Positions 30,998 through 39,160 of a stretch of DNA of 64,000 nt are shown here, in pieces. A model generated the notes under the pieces. It did not search any database, had not been told where the DNA came from, and worked only from the letters and a program-made list of their open reading frames with translations. The translations under genes were made by a program, and so were the position numbers. This stretch comes from DATAAZ01 sp036259875 (lineage in GTDB: Bacteria > Actinomycetota > Thermoleophilia > Gaiellales > Gaiellaceae), in contig DATAAZ010000039.1 in NCBI GenBank assembly GCA_036259875.1, positions 5,566-69,565 on the forward strand, written 5' to 3'. The number at the start of each line of letters is the position of its first letter. The first letter of the stretch is position 1.

Positions 30998-31419
30998 CGT
31001 CCTCCTTGCTGGCCCCCCGCCGCCGTCGCGGCCGGATGCCGGTAATCGCCGACGATCGTCGTGAACTCGATGAGGTTTCCGAACGGGTCGCGACAGAAGA
31101 AGCGCGGGCGGTTCGGGATCGGCGTCTGGTCGCTCGTCTCGACGCCCGCCGCCTCGATGTGCCGCCGCCACGCCTGGACGTCGTCGACCTCCAGGCAGAG
31201 GTGCCGGAGCGCGCGGGGATCGGGCGGCACCGGATCGGGCAGGAAGTGGAGCTCGAGCTCGCCGTCGCCCGCGCTGAACCAGACGAGCTCCTGGTCGCGG
31301 AGCGACTCGGGAACCTCTTTCTCGACGAGGCCGAGCACGCCGCCGTAGAACGCGCGGACGTCATCCTGGCGGCCGCGGGGGTATGGAGTCGAGACGTGCT
31401 GCAACCGGTTGACCGCCAT
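30994..31419 (-). CDS. VOC (glyoxalase/dioxygenase-fold) protein
   Basis: 141 residues with two beta-alpha-beta-beta-beta modules: VNRLQHVSTPYPRGRQDDVR and AFYGGVLGL, then LELHFLPDPVPPDPRALRHL, CLEVDDVQAW and RFFCRDPFGNLIEFTTIVGD. Metal ligands are expected at His7 (LQHVS), the middle His/Glu strand (ELELHF, LRHLCLEV) and Glu in NLIEF. It may be a lyase, epimerase or dioxygenase; the fold alone does not tell. Its stop overlaps the start of the isomerase (ATGA), so both are co-translated from a promoter in the 125-bp divergent gap facing the liv operon. Confidence 0.88.
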   Translation of the reverse strand: MAVNRLQHVSTPYPRGRQDDVRAFYGGVLGLVEKEVPESLRDQELVWFSAGDGELELHFLPDPVPPDPRALRHLCLEVDDVQAWRRHIEAAGVETSDQTPIPNRPRFFCRDPFGNLIEFTTIVGDYRHPAATAAGGQQGGR

Positions 31420-31453
31420 CGCAGCCGCGATTCAAGCAGGCTCGACCCCCCGG

Positions 31454-31482
31454 TTGAAACGCCTCCTGCGCGGTGTTATGGT
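31454..31482 (+). promoter_or_regulatory. Sigma-70 promoter of liv/sugar operon
   Basis: TTGAAA (31454-31459), a 17-bp spacer and TATGGT (31477-31482) form a good housekeeping promoter. Start would be near 31489, giving a leader of about 56 nt ahead of livH. It is the clearest two-element promoter seen in the window. Confidence 0.6.
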
Positions 31483-31503
31483 CGGCCGTCCGCCCATTGC
31501 AGA

Positions 31504-31521
31504 ATCTTTCATGATCTTTCA
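31504..31521 (+). promoter_or_regulatory. Twin ATCTTTCA direct repeats in liv leader
   Basis: ATCTTTCA occurs at 31504-31511 and again at 31514-31521, 2 bp apart, so the repeats are one helical turn from centre to centre. They lie just downstream of the predicted start of transcription, a good place for a repressor. The DeoR regulator of the cluster (43676-44485) is the obvious candidate. Both repeats are AT-rich in a very GC-rich setting. Confidence 0.45.
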
Positions 31522-31544
31522 GACAGCGTGACAGGCGGCGCGGC

Positions 31545-32627
31545 TTGAGCCAGGGAGCCGACGCGGCGCTCCCGCTCGGTCGGCGCCTGCGCCTCCTCAC
31601 CGCCCGCCCGGTCGAGCTCGCCGTCCGCATCCTCGCCGTCGCGCTCGCGGTCTTCGTCCTGCTCTGGGTCCTCGCGTTCGCGGACGACGCGCTCGCGCGC
31701 GAGCCGCGGACCTTTATCGTCGTCTTCCTGAACGGCCTCACGCTCGCGGGCCTCTACTTCCTCGTGGCCAGCGGCTTCACGCTGATCTTCGGCCTCATGC
31801 GCGTCGTAAACATGGCGCACGGCTCCCTCTACATGCTCGCGGGGTTCTTCGCGTTCGAGCTCCAGCAGGACTTCATCAGCTTCGATCCGACGCAGGGTTT
31901 CGGGCCGCCGCCTGTCAGCACGCTCGACTGGGTGCTGCCGCTCCTGATCGCGTGCGTCGCCGTCGCGGCGATCGGGCTCGTCATGCAGCAGGTGTTCCTG
32001 CGCTGGAACCAGGGGCAGGACCTGCGCCAGGCGCTCATCACGATCGCGATCTCGGTGATCATCGCCGACCAGGCGATCGCGCACTTCGGGGGAATCGCCG
32101 AGGAGATCGCCGCGCCGGCCGTCTTCCCGGACAGCGTCGACCTCCACGTCTACGGGCTCACGTACCCGTTCTTCCGGATCTTCGTCCTCCTGGTTGCGAT
32201 CGCCGTCGGCATCACCCTCTGGGCGGCGATCCAGCGCACCCGCTACGGGATGATCGTTCGGGCGGGCGTGGACGACCGCCAGATGGTCTCGGCGCTCGGG
32301 ATCAACATCCAGCTTGTCTTCGCAGGCGCGTTCTTCATCGGCGCGCTGCTCGCGGGCCTCGGCGGAGTGCTCGGCGGGACGATGATCTCCGTCGACAAGG
32401 GGAACGACACGCAGTACCTCCTTTTCGCCCTGATCGTCGTGATCATCGGCGGGATGGGAAGCCTGGGAGGCGCAGCGATCGGCGCGCTCGCCCTCGGGCT
32501 CGTCGACGCGTTCGGCGACGTCTACCTCCCGGCCGGCTACACGAACTACTCGGTCCTCCTCATCTTCGGGCTTCTCGTGCTCGTGCTCGTCGTCCGTCCC
32601 CTCGGGCTCTTCGGGCGGCCCGCTTGA
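31545..32627 (+). CDS. livH: ABC transporter permease, LivH family
   Basis: First membrane subunit of a branched-chain-amino-acid-type (HAAT) importer. About eight hydrophobic spans are seen, with LYFLVASGFTLIFGLMRVVN followed by MAHGSLYMLAGF, the LivH signature, and FAGAFFIGALLAGLGGVLGG and LIVVIIGGMGSLGGAAIGAL near the end for the coupling helix. The N-terminal extension (residues 1-50) and a longer loop after span 3 are a little unusual. The TTG at 31545 is the only workable start, with a weak ribosome site. It overlaps livM by TTGA. Cargo of this class includes amino acids but also urea and others, so the neighbours suggest something related to sugar metabolism. Confidence 0.93.
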   Translation: MSQGADAALPLGRRLRLLTARPVELAVRILAVALAVFVLLWVLAFADDALAREPRTFIVVFLNGLTLAGLYFLVASGFTLIFGLMRVVNMAHGSLYMLAGFFAFELQQDFISFDPTQGFGPPPVSTLDWVLPLLIACVAVAAIGLVMQQVFLRWNQGQDLRQALITIAISVIIADQAIAHFGGIAEEIAAPAVFPDSVDLHVYGLTYPFFRIFVLLVAIAVGITLWAAIQRTRYGMIVRAGVDDRQMVSALGINIQLVFAGAFFIGALLAGLGGVLGGTMISVDKGNDTQYLLFALIVVIIGGMGSLGGAAIGALALGLVDAFGDVYLPAGYTNYSVLLIFGLLVLVLVVRPLGLFGRPA

Positions 32628-33685
32628 GGCTGAACACGCAAGAGGCGCTGCGCTGGGCGCCGGGCGCGATCGGCGTCCTCGTCCTCGCCCTCGCGCCGGT
32701 CCTCTTCAGCGAGTTCTACGTGAGCGCGGTCCTCACGAAGGCGCTCTGGCTCGGGATCGCGGCGGCGAGCCTCATTTTCCTCGCCGCCTACGCGGGGATG
32801 GTCTCGCTCGGGCAAGTCGCCCTCTACGGCGTCGCGGGGTTCACGATGGGCAACCTGGTCGCGGCCGACGGCGGCTCGGAGATCGCCCTGAACCCTTGGC
32901 TCGCCGCACTTCTCGGGCTTCTGGCCGCGACCGCGATCGGCCTCTTCCTGGGCGCCATCTCGAGCCGGAGCTACGGGATCTATTTCCTGATGCTGACGCT
33001 CGCGTTCGCCGTCCTCACGTACTACTTCTTCGCGCAGGTGACCGAGCTCTCGGGCTTCGGCGGCATCAACAACGTCGAGACGCCCGGTTTCATCGGCAAC
33101 CCGATCGCCGACCCGTTTCCGCTCTTCTACCTGACGCTCGGGATCTCGCTCGCCCTCTACGTCGCGATCCGCTACCTCGCCCGGACGCCGTTCGGGCTCA
33201 CCCTTCAGGGAATCCGCGACGAGCCCGATCGGATGCGCGCGCTCGGCTACAACGTCCGGCTCCACCGGACGCTCGCATTCGCGACCGGGGCGCTCATCGC
33301 CGGCATCGCGGGCGTCATCTCCGTCTGGTGGAACACGCGCATCTCGCCGGGATCGGTCGCCCTCCCGCAGACGATCGATGTGCTCGTCATCGCCGTGATC
33401 GGCGGGCTCTTCCGGCTCGAAGGCGCCTGGGTCGGAGCGCTCCTCTTCGCCGTCCTCGACAACGAGATCCGCGGCGTCGACGTGATCGGCGACCGGTTCA
33501 ACACGGTCGTCGGCGTCATCTTCCTCGCGATCGTCCTCGTCTCGCCCGGCGGGCTCATGGGCATCTGGACGTCCGCGACCGACTTCCTCGACCGGCGCCT
33601 GGCGGGCGCCCGCCGCGGCCGCGAGCCGGCGGTCGCCGGGCGCTCGCCCGCAAACCCGGGAAGCCCGCCGGCGTCGGAGACATGA
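32624..33685 (+). CDS. livM: ABC transporter permease, LivM family
   Basis: Second permease of the importer, 353 residues from the TTG at 32624 that overlaps the livH stop. Marks of LivM are LIFLAAYAGMVSLGQVALYG, SRSYGIYFLMLTLAFAVL, FGLTLQGIRDEPDRMRALGY (the cytoplasmic coupling segment) and IDVLVIAVIGGLFRLEGAWV. About ten spans can be counted. The C-terminal tail after the last span is long, basic and Pro-rich (about residues 318-353), which is not conserved in the family. It forms a heterodimer with LivH and is driven by LivG and LivF encoded below. Confidence 0.93.
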   Translation: MRLNTQEALRWAPGAIGVLVLALAPVLFSEFYVSAVLTKALWLGIAAASLIFLAAYAGMVSLGQVALYGVAGFTMGNLVAADGGSEIALNPWLAALLGLLAATAIGLFLGAISSRSYGIYFLMLTLAFAVLTYYFFAQVTELSGFGGINNVETPGFIGNPIADPFPLFYLTLGISLALYVAIRYLARTPFGLTLQGIRDEPDRMRALGYNVRLHRTLAFATGALIAGIAGVISVWWNTRISPGSVALPQTIDVLVIAVIGGLFRLEGAWVGALLFAVLDNEIRGVDVIGDRFNTVVGVIFLAIVLVSPGGLMGIWTSATDFLDRRLAGARRGREPAVAGRSPANPGSPPASET

Positions 33686-33732
33686 CGGACGAACCACGAC
33701 TCGACGGCAGAGACCGTTCGAAAGGAGGAAAG

Positions 33733-35160
33733 GTGAAGCTGCGACACGAACGGCGGGGCGGGGGCCTGGCGCTCCTCGCTCTGCTCGCCGCCCTCTTGCT
33801 CGCTCTCGGCGCCATCGCCGCCGGCTGCGGCGGGGACGACGAGGAGGGCGCCGACACGCGCACCGCTGCGGAAGGCGGCGGCGGGGGCGGAGAAGGCGAG
33901 GGCGAGCCGATCAAGATCGGCCACCTGTCGAACTGCGAAGGGCCCTTCGCGCCGTTCTACGACCAGACGACGGGCGGTGCGATGCTCGCGCTCGTCCAGC
34001 GAGGCGCCGAGCCGGCCGGTGAGAAGGGGAGCGACGGCGTCGAGAACGCGACGCTCGCAGGACGGCCGATCGAGCTCGTCTTCGGCTGCTCGGACTCGAC
34101 CCCGGACGTGGCGGTCGCGGAGGCGCGGCGGCTCGTCGAGCAGGAGAACGTCGACATCCTCGTCGGCCCGCTCTCAGGGGCCGAGGGCATCGCGGTCGCG
34201 AACTACTCGAAGGAGCGGCCGGAGGTCACCTTCGTGAACGGGATCGCGGGCGCCCAGGACTCGACGCTCAAGGTCCGCTCGCCGAACTTCTTCCGCTTCC
34301 ACGCGGACGGCGCCCAGTGGACGGCGGGGCTCGGTGACTACGCCTACAACGAGCTCGGCTGGCGGCGCGTGGTCACGATGGGCGACGACTACGACTTCCC
34401 GTACACGCAGGTGGCGGGGTTCGTGGCCGAGTTCTGCTCGATCGGCGGGCAGGTCGTGGAGCGGCTCTGGCCGCCGCTCGGCGAGGAGGACTACTCCTCC
34501 TACATCACCCAGATTCCCGAGGACGTGGACGGCTTCTTCCTCGCCGTCGGCGGGACGGGGACGGTCGCATTCGTGCGCCAGTACGGCGAGCTGCGCGGGA
34601 ACCTCGCCGAGGACATCGTCGGCGGCGTCTTCATGACCGACCCGGTGATCCACAAGGAACTCGGCGACCGGATCGTCGGGGTCGTGACGGCGGGCATGAC
34701 CGCGACCGACACCGGGCGGCCCGAGTGGGAGGAGTACGCGAACGCGCTCGCAGAGGCGTACCCCGCGCTCGAGGGCACCGGGTCGAGCGTGTTCGCCTAT
34801 GGCAACTACCTCGCCATGGAGGCCATCGCCCTGGGCTTGGAGGAGGTGGAGGGCGACCTCTCGGACAACCACTCGGCGTTCCGTGAGGCGCTCGCCAATC
34901 TCACGATCGACGGGCCGCTCGGCGAGGTCAAGCTCGACGAGAACCGGCAGGCGATCATGGACAACTTCCTCCAGCGGATCGTCGGCGACACGAACGGTGA
35001 CGGGAACCCGGACGTCGAGACGATCCGGACGATCGAGGACGTCGACCAGACGTTCGCCGGGTTCTTCAGCCCCGAGACCCCCTCGCCCGACCGGGAGAAC
35101 CCCAGGTGCGAGAAGGGCACGCCCCCGCCGTGGACGCAGCAGGGCGGCGGCGGCGAATAG
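33733..35160 (+). CDS. livK: ABC transporter substrate-binding lipoprotein, LivK-like
   Basis: Extracytoplasmic receptor of the importer. I chose the GTG at 33733, 5 nt after a strong AAGGAGG; an ATG at 33682 in frame lacks one. The start gives a twin-positive signal and the lipobox AIAAGCGG, then a Gly/Glu-rich linker and a Peripla_BP_6-type fold: EPIKIGHLSNCEGPFAPFYD, LVFGCSDSTPDVAVAEARRL, ILVGPLSGAEGIAVANYS, RVVTMGDDYDFPYTQVAGFV and GTGSSVFAYGNYLAMEAIAL. At 475 residues it is larger than classical LivK. Ligand cannot be read; the binding cleft should hold a small organic molecule. Confidence 0.92.
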   Translation: MKLRHERRGGGLALLALLAALLLALGAIAAGCGGDDEEGADTRTAAEGGGGGGEGEGEPIKIGHLSNCEGPFAPFYDQTTGGAMLALVQRGAEPAGEKGSDGVENATLAGRPIELVFGCSDSTPDVAVAEARRLVEQENVDILVGPLSGAEGIAVANYSKERPEVTFVNGIAGAQDSTLKVRSPNFFRFHADGAQWTAGLGDYAYNELGWRRVVTMGDDYDFPYTQVAGFVAEFCSIGGQVVERLWPPLGEEDYSSYITQIPEDVDGFFLAVGGTGTVAFVRQYGELRGNLAEDIVGGVFMTDPVIHKELGDRIVGVVTAGMTATDTGRPEWEEYANALAEAYPALEGTGSSVFAYGNYLAMEAIALGLEEVEGDLSDNHSAFREALANLTIDGPLGEVKLDENRQAIMDNFLQRIVGDTNGDGNPDVETIRTIEDVDQTFAGFFSPETPSPDRENPRCEKGTPPPWTQQGGGGE

Positions 35161-35179
35161 CGCGAACGCCCAGCAAACC

Positions 35180-35959
35180 GTGGCCGTAGCCGCACGTACC
35201 GAGAGCGCCGAGCCGATCCTCCGCCTGCGGGGGGTCGGCCGGCGCTTCGGCGGCGTCCAAGCCGTCCGGGACGTCGACCTCGAGGTCATGCCGGGCGAGC
35301 GCCGGGCGATCCTGGGCCCGAACGGCGCCGGGAAGACGACGCTCTTCAACGTCATCTCGGGCGAGTTTCCGCCCACGACCGGGACGATCGAGCTCTTCGG
35401 ACGCGACGTCACCGGCCTGCCGGCGCGAAAGCGCTGCCGGCTCGGTCTCACCCGCACGTTCCAGAAATCGCGGCTCTTCCTCGGCCTCACGGTCGAGGAC
35501 AACCTCTACCTCTCCATCCTGGGCGTCCGCGAGGGGCACCTGCGGCCGCTCCGGACGCGCAAGGACGGCGAGATGCGCGCGCAGGCGCGCGAGCTCGCCG
35601 GGCGGATCGGCCTCCGCGACCGGCTCGACACGCCGGTCGGGTCGCTCTCGCACGGCGAGCAGCGGCAGCTCGAGGTCGGGATGGCGCGCGCCGGGAACCC
35701 GAAGCTCATGATGCTGGACGAGCCCGCGGCGGGGCTCTCGCGAGGCGAGCGCATCGCCCTGACCGAGCTCCTCCTAGACCTCGACCCGGCGATCACGCTC
35801 ATCCTGATCGAGCACGACATGGACGTCGCGCTCGGCGTCGCCGAGCACGTGACGATGATGCACGAGGGGCGGGTGATCGTCGAGGGCTCGCCCGACGAGA
35901 TCCGCGCCAACCGGCTCGTGCACGACCTCTACCTGGGGAGCGGGTCCGCCCATGAGTGA
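35180..35959 (+). CDS. livG: ABC transporter ATPase, LivG family
   Basis: ATPase of the importer, 259 residues from the GTG at 35180. Walker A is GPNGAGKTTLFNV, the Q-loop lies at TRTFQKSRLFLGLTVEDNL, the signature motif is degenerate at LSHGEQRQLEVGMA, Walker B is KLMMLDEPAAGLSRGE and the H-loop is LILIEHDMD. SHGEQ in place of SxGGQ is common in LivG. The livF gene starts 8 nt before its stop. It drives import together with LivF, and the two ATPases form an unequal pair. Confidence 0.94.
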   Translation: MAVAARTESAEPILRLRGVGRRFGGVQAVRDVDLEVMPGERRAILGPNGAGKTTLFNVISGEFPPTTGTIELFGRDVTGLPARKRCRLGLTRTFQKSRLFLGLTVEDNLYLSILGVREGHLRPLRTRKDGEMRAQARELAGRIGLRDRLDTPVGSLSHGEQRQLEVGMARAGNPKLMMLDEPAAGLSRGERIALTELLLDLDPAITLILIEHDMDVALGVAEHVTMMHEGRVIVEGSPDEIRANRLVHDLYLGSGSAHE

Positions 35960-36677
35960 GCCCCTCCTTCGCCTCTCCGGGCTCAACGCGTTCTACGGGC
36001 CGGCCCACATCCTCCAGGACGTCGGGTTCGAGATCGGCGAGGAATCGGCCTCGATCATCGGGCGAAACGGCATGGGGAAGAGCACGCTCTGCCACTCGAT
36101 CATGGGGCTCGTCGACTCGGTGTCGGGGTCGGTCCGCTTTCGCGGCGAGGAGCTGGTGGGGAAGCCGCCGTACAAGATCGCGAACGCGGGGATCGGCTTC
36201 GTGCCTCAGGGCCGCCGCCTCTTCCCGTCGCTGTCCACCGACGAGCATCTCCGCATGATCAAGTCGCGGAACGGCGGGCGTTGGACGCCGGACGCGATCT
36301 ACGAGCTCTTCCCGCGGCTCGCCGAGCGGAAGCGGATCTCGGCGGCGCAGCTCTCCGGCGGCGAGCAGCAGATGCTCGCAATCGGCCGCGCGCTGCTTCG
36401 GAATCCCACGCTGCTCGTGATGGACGAACCCTCGGAAGGGCTCGCGCCGACGATCATCGAGCACCTGATCGAGATGATGAAGACGGTTGTTCGGGAGGGA
36501 ACCGGGCTCCTGCTCGTCGAGCAGAACCTCGGCATGGCGACATCCGTGGCGGAGCGCCAGCTCGTCATGGTCGCGGGGCGGATCGCGACCGAGACGACGG
36601 CCGAGGCGCTCCTCGCTGACCCGGATGCCCAGCAACGCTACCTCGGCGTCACCCGCGTCGAGGAGGAGCACGAGTAA
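35952..36677 (+). CDS. livF: ABC transporter ATPase, LivF family
   Basis: Second ATPase, 241 residues. Walker A is GRNGMGKSTLCHSIMG, the Q-loop lies at GFVPQGRRLFPSLSTDEHL, the signature is AQLSGGEQQMLAIGRALLRN, Walker B is LLVMDEPSEGLAPTIIE and the H-loop region is GLLLVEQNLGMA (LivF has Q here instead of the His seen in LivG, as usual). The gene overlaps livG by 8 nt and is followed 2 nt later by the first Tm-1-like gene. This tight link shows that transport and the following enzymes belong to one function. Confidence 0.94.
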   Translation: MSEPLLRLSGLNAFYGPAHILQDVGFEIGEESASIIGRNGMGKSTLCHSIMGLVDSVSGSVRFRGEELVGKPPYKIANAGIGFVPQGRRLFPSLSTDEHLRMIKSRNGGRWTPDAIYELFPRLAERKRISAAQLSGGEQQMLAIGRALLRNPTLLVMDEPSEGLAPTIIEHLIEMMKTVVREGTGLLLVEQNLGMATSVAERQLVMVAGRIATETTAEALLADPDAQQRYLGVTRVEEEHE

Positions 36678-36679
36678 CC

Positions 36680-37921
36680 GTGGCGACCGTCGCGCTCTTC
36701 GGGACGCTCGACACGAAGGGCGCCGAGTACGCCTTCCTCCGCGATCGCATCGTCGCGGACGGCCACGACGTCGTCGTGGTCGACGTCGGCGTCCTCGGGG
36801 AGCCGCTGATGCAGGCGGACGTGCCGCGGCACGAGGTCGCGGCCGCGGCGGGCGAGAACGTCGACGCGCTCGCGGCGGGAGGCGACCGCGGCGTCGCGGT
36901 CGCCGCGATGGCGCGCGGAGCCGCCGAGGTCGCGCGAACGCTCCTCGCGGAGGGCCGCCTCGACGCGATCGCGGGCCTGGGCGGCTCGGGTGGCTCGGCC
37001 GTCGTCACGCATGCGATGCGCGCCCTCCCGGTCGGCGTCCCGAAGCTCATGGTCTCGACGCTCGCATCGGGCGACACGCGCCCGTACGTCGGCGCGGTCG
37101 ACGTCACGATGATGTACTCGGTCGTCGACATCGCGGGCCTGAACCGGATCTCGCGCCGGATCCTCGCGAACGCAGCGGGCGCGATCGCCGGGATGGCGAA
37201 GGCGCGGGACGATGCGGCCGGCGCCGACGAGCGACCGCTCGTCGGGGCGACGATGTTCGGGGTCACGACGCCCTGCGTCACGCGAGCGCGCGAGCGGCTG
37301 GAGGAGCTCGGCTACGAGGTCCTCGTATTCCACGCGACGGGGACGGGCGGCCAGTCGCTCGAGGCGCTGATCCGCGACGGCTTCGTCTCGGCGTCGCTGG
37401 ACGTGACGACGACCGAGCTCGCGGACGAGCTCGTTGGCGGCGTGCTCTCGGCCGGGCCGCGCCGCCTCGAGGCCGCGGGCGCGGCCGGGATCCCGCAGGT
37501 CGTCTCGCTCGGCGCGCTCGACATGGTGAACTTCGGGCCGATCGAGACGGTTCCCGAGCGCTTCCGCGACCGGAACCTCTACGTCCACAACCCGACCGTC
37601 ACGCTGATGCGAACGACGCCCGCGGAGTGCGCCGAGCTCGGGCGGATCCTCGCGGACAAGCTGAACGCGGCGAGGGGCCCGGTCACGGTGTACATCCCGC
37701 TCCGCGGCGTCTCCGCGATCGCGATCGAGGGCGGGCCGTTCCACGATCCGGAAGCCGACGAGGCGCTCGTCGGCTCGCTGCACGAGCACCTCGACCCGTC
37801 GGTCGACGTCCGCGAGCTCGACACGGACATCAACGACCGGCGGTTCGCGGACGCGATGGCCGACCGGTTGCACGAGCTCCACGCCGCCCGGGCACGCGAG
37901 CACGAAGGAGTGCGCGCGTGA
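36680..37921 (+). CDS. Tm-1-like ATP-binding-domain protein (UPF0261), copy 1
   Basis: 413 residues of the UPF0261/Tm-1-like family. Marks are VALFGTLDTKGAEYAFLRDR, HDVVVVDVGVLGEP, GLGGSGGSAVVTHAMRALPV, GVPKLMVSTLASGDTRPYVG, DVTMMYSVVDIAGLNRISRR and VYIPLRGVSAIAIEGGPFHD. In plant Tm-1, a tobamovirus-resistance protein, this fold binds nucleotide and is joined to a TIM barrel; here that barrel is the very next gene. The bacterial role is not established. It sits right behind livF, and a second copy lies at 42423-43667, so both act in the same pathway. Kinase or ligase-type use of ATP on a sugar-derived acid is one possibility. Confidence 0.9.
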   Translation: MATVALFGTLDTKGAEYAFLRDRIVADGHDVVVVDVGVLGEPLMQADVPRHEVAAAAGENVDALAAGGDRGVAVAAMARGAAEVARTLLAEGRLDAIAGLGGSGGSAVVTHAMRALPVGVPKLMVSTLASGDTRPYVGAVDVTMMYSVVDIAGLNRISRRILANAAGAIAGMAKARDDAAGADERPLVGATMFGVTTPCVTRARERLEELGYEVLVFHATGTGGQSLEALIRDGFVSASLDVTTTELADELVGGVLSAGPRRLEAAGAAGIPQVVSLGALDMVNFGPIETVPERFRDRNLYVHNPTVTLMRTTPAECAELGRILADKLNAARGPVTVYIPLRGVSAIAIEGGPFHDPEADEALVGSLHEHLDPSVDVRELDTDINDRRFADAMADRLHELHAARAREHEGVRA

Positions 37922-38763
37922 GGCGGGCTGACGCGCTGGCGCGGCTCCGGGCTCAGGTCGAGGCGGGCCGCCCGATCATCGGCGCCGGCGCCGGAACCGG
38001 GCTCTCCGCAAAGTGCGCCGAGGCGGGGGGCGCAGACCTGATCATCCTCTACAACTCGGGCCGCTATCGCATGGCGGGCCGGGGCTCGCTCGCCGGGCTC
38101 CTGCCGTACGGCGACGCGAACGCGATCGTCGTCGAGATGGCGGGCGAGGTCCTCCCGATCGTCCGGAAGACCCCGGTCCTCGCGGGAGTGTGCGGCACGG
38201 ATCCCTTCCGACTCATGCCCGTCTTCCTCCGCGAGCTCCGCGAGCTCGGCTTCGCCGGCGTTCAGAACTTCCCGACTGTCGGCCTCTTCGACGGGACGTT
38301 CCGCGCCAACCTCGAGGAAACGGGCATGGGATACGACCTCGAAGTCGAGATGATCCGAACCGCGCGGGAGCTCGAATTCCTGACCGCTCCGTACGTCTTC
38401 GACGAGGCGAGCGCGCGCGCGATGACGGAAGCGGGCGCGGACGTCCTCGTCCCGCACATGGGGCTCACGACCTCGGGGACGATCGGCGCCGAGACGGCGA
38501 TCACGCTCGACGAGGCGGTCGAGCGTGTGCAGGCGATGCACGACGCGGCCACGGAGGTGAACCCCGACGTGCTCGTCCTCTGCCACGGCGGGCCGATCGC
38601 CGAGCCGGAGGACGCCGCGTACGTCCTCGAGCGGACGCGCGGAGTCGTCGGGTTCTTCGGTGCCTCGAGCATGGAGCGGCTACCCACCGAGGAGGCGATA
38701 ACCGAGACGATGCGGCGCTTCAAGGCGATCTCGACGAAAGGAGCGGCACTTGCCGGCGGTTGA
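37918..38763 (+). CDS. TIM-barrel protein of Tm-1 C-terminal / PEP-hydrolase-like family
   Basis: 281 residues from a GTG overlapping the first Tm-1-like gene by 4 nt. Family marks: GRPIIGAGAGTGLSAKCAEA, GGADLIILYNSGRYRMAGRG, LPYGDANAIVVEMAGEVLPI, VLAGVCGTDPFRLMPVFLRE, GFAGVQNFPTVGLFDGTFRA and VLCHGGPIAEPEDAAYVL. This is the domain that follows UPF0261 in plant Tm-1 and appears in bacteria as a phosphoenolpyruvate-hydrolase-like or signal-type TIM barrel. It has the look of an aldolase or phosphate-binding barrel. Splitting of the two Tm-1 halves into neighbouring genes supports a joint complex. Confidence 0.88.
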   Translation: MRRADALARLRAQVEAGRPIIGAGAGTGLSAKCAEAGGADLIILYNSGRYRMAGRGSLAGLLPYGDANAIVVEMAGEVLPIVRKTPVLAGVCGTDPFRLMPVFLRELRELGFAGVQNFPTVGLFDGTFRANLEETGMGYDLEVEMIRTARELEFLTAPYVFDEASARAMTEAGADVLVPHMGLTTSGTIGAETAITLDEAVERVQAMHDAATEVNPDVLVLCHGGPIAEPEDAAYVLERTRGVVGFFGASSMERLPTEEAITETMRRFKAISTKGAALAGG

Positions 38764-39160
38764 CCCGAACGGGCTCCCGACGCAGACGTTCGAGTGGGGC
38801 TCGATCAAGTGGCTCGTGTCCCCGGACAGCGAGCCGGCCGCCGGCGTGACGTTCGGCGAGGTCGTGCTCCTGCCCGGAAAGGGCCACGATCGGCACAACC
38901 ACCCAGAGTCCGAGGAGATTCTCTACGTGCTCGCGGGCGAAGGCGAGCAGATGGTCGACGACGGTGAGCCGTTCCCCGTCAAGGCCGGCGACACGATCTA
39001 CGTCGCGACGGGCGTCTACCACTCGACGCTGAACACGGGCTGGGGACCCATGCGCCTGCTCGCGCTGTACAACCCCGCGGGCGCGGAGAAGGCGCTCGCC
39101 GGCCTGCCCGACTTCCGCGAGGAGCCGCCGGGGTCGATCCCGACCTGGTCGCGGCCGTGA
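38750..39160 (+). CDS. Cupin-domain protein
   Basis: Single-domain cupin, 136 residues. The conserved motif 1 is GHDRHNHPESEEILYVLAG (His, His, Glu metal ligands) and motif 2 includes GDTIYVATGVYHSTLNTG with the fourth His. The start is a TTG at 38750 with a well-placed GGAG in the end of the preceding gene, overlapping it by 14 nt; its stop overlaps the flavoprotein gene. Cupins of this type are often sugar-acid isomerases, mutarotases or oxidases with bound Mn or Fe. Position in the operon suggests action on the imported compound or an early product. Confidence 0.88.
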   Translation: MPAVDPNGLPTQTFEWGSIKWLVSPDSEPAAGVTFGEVVLLPGKGHDRHNHPESEEILYVLAGEGEQMVDDGEPFPVKAGDTIYVATGVYHSTLNTGWGPMRLLALYNPAGAEKALAGLPDFREEPPGSIPTWSRP

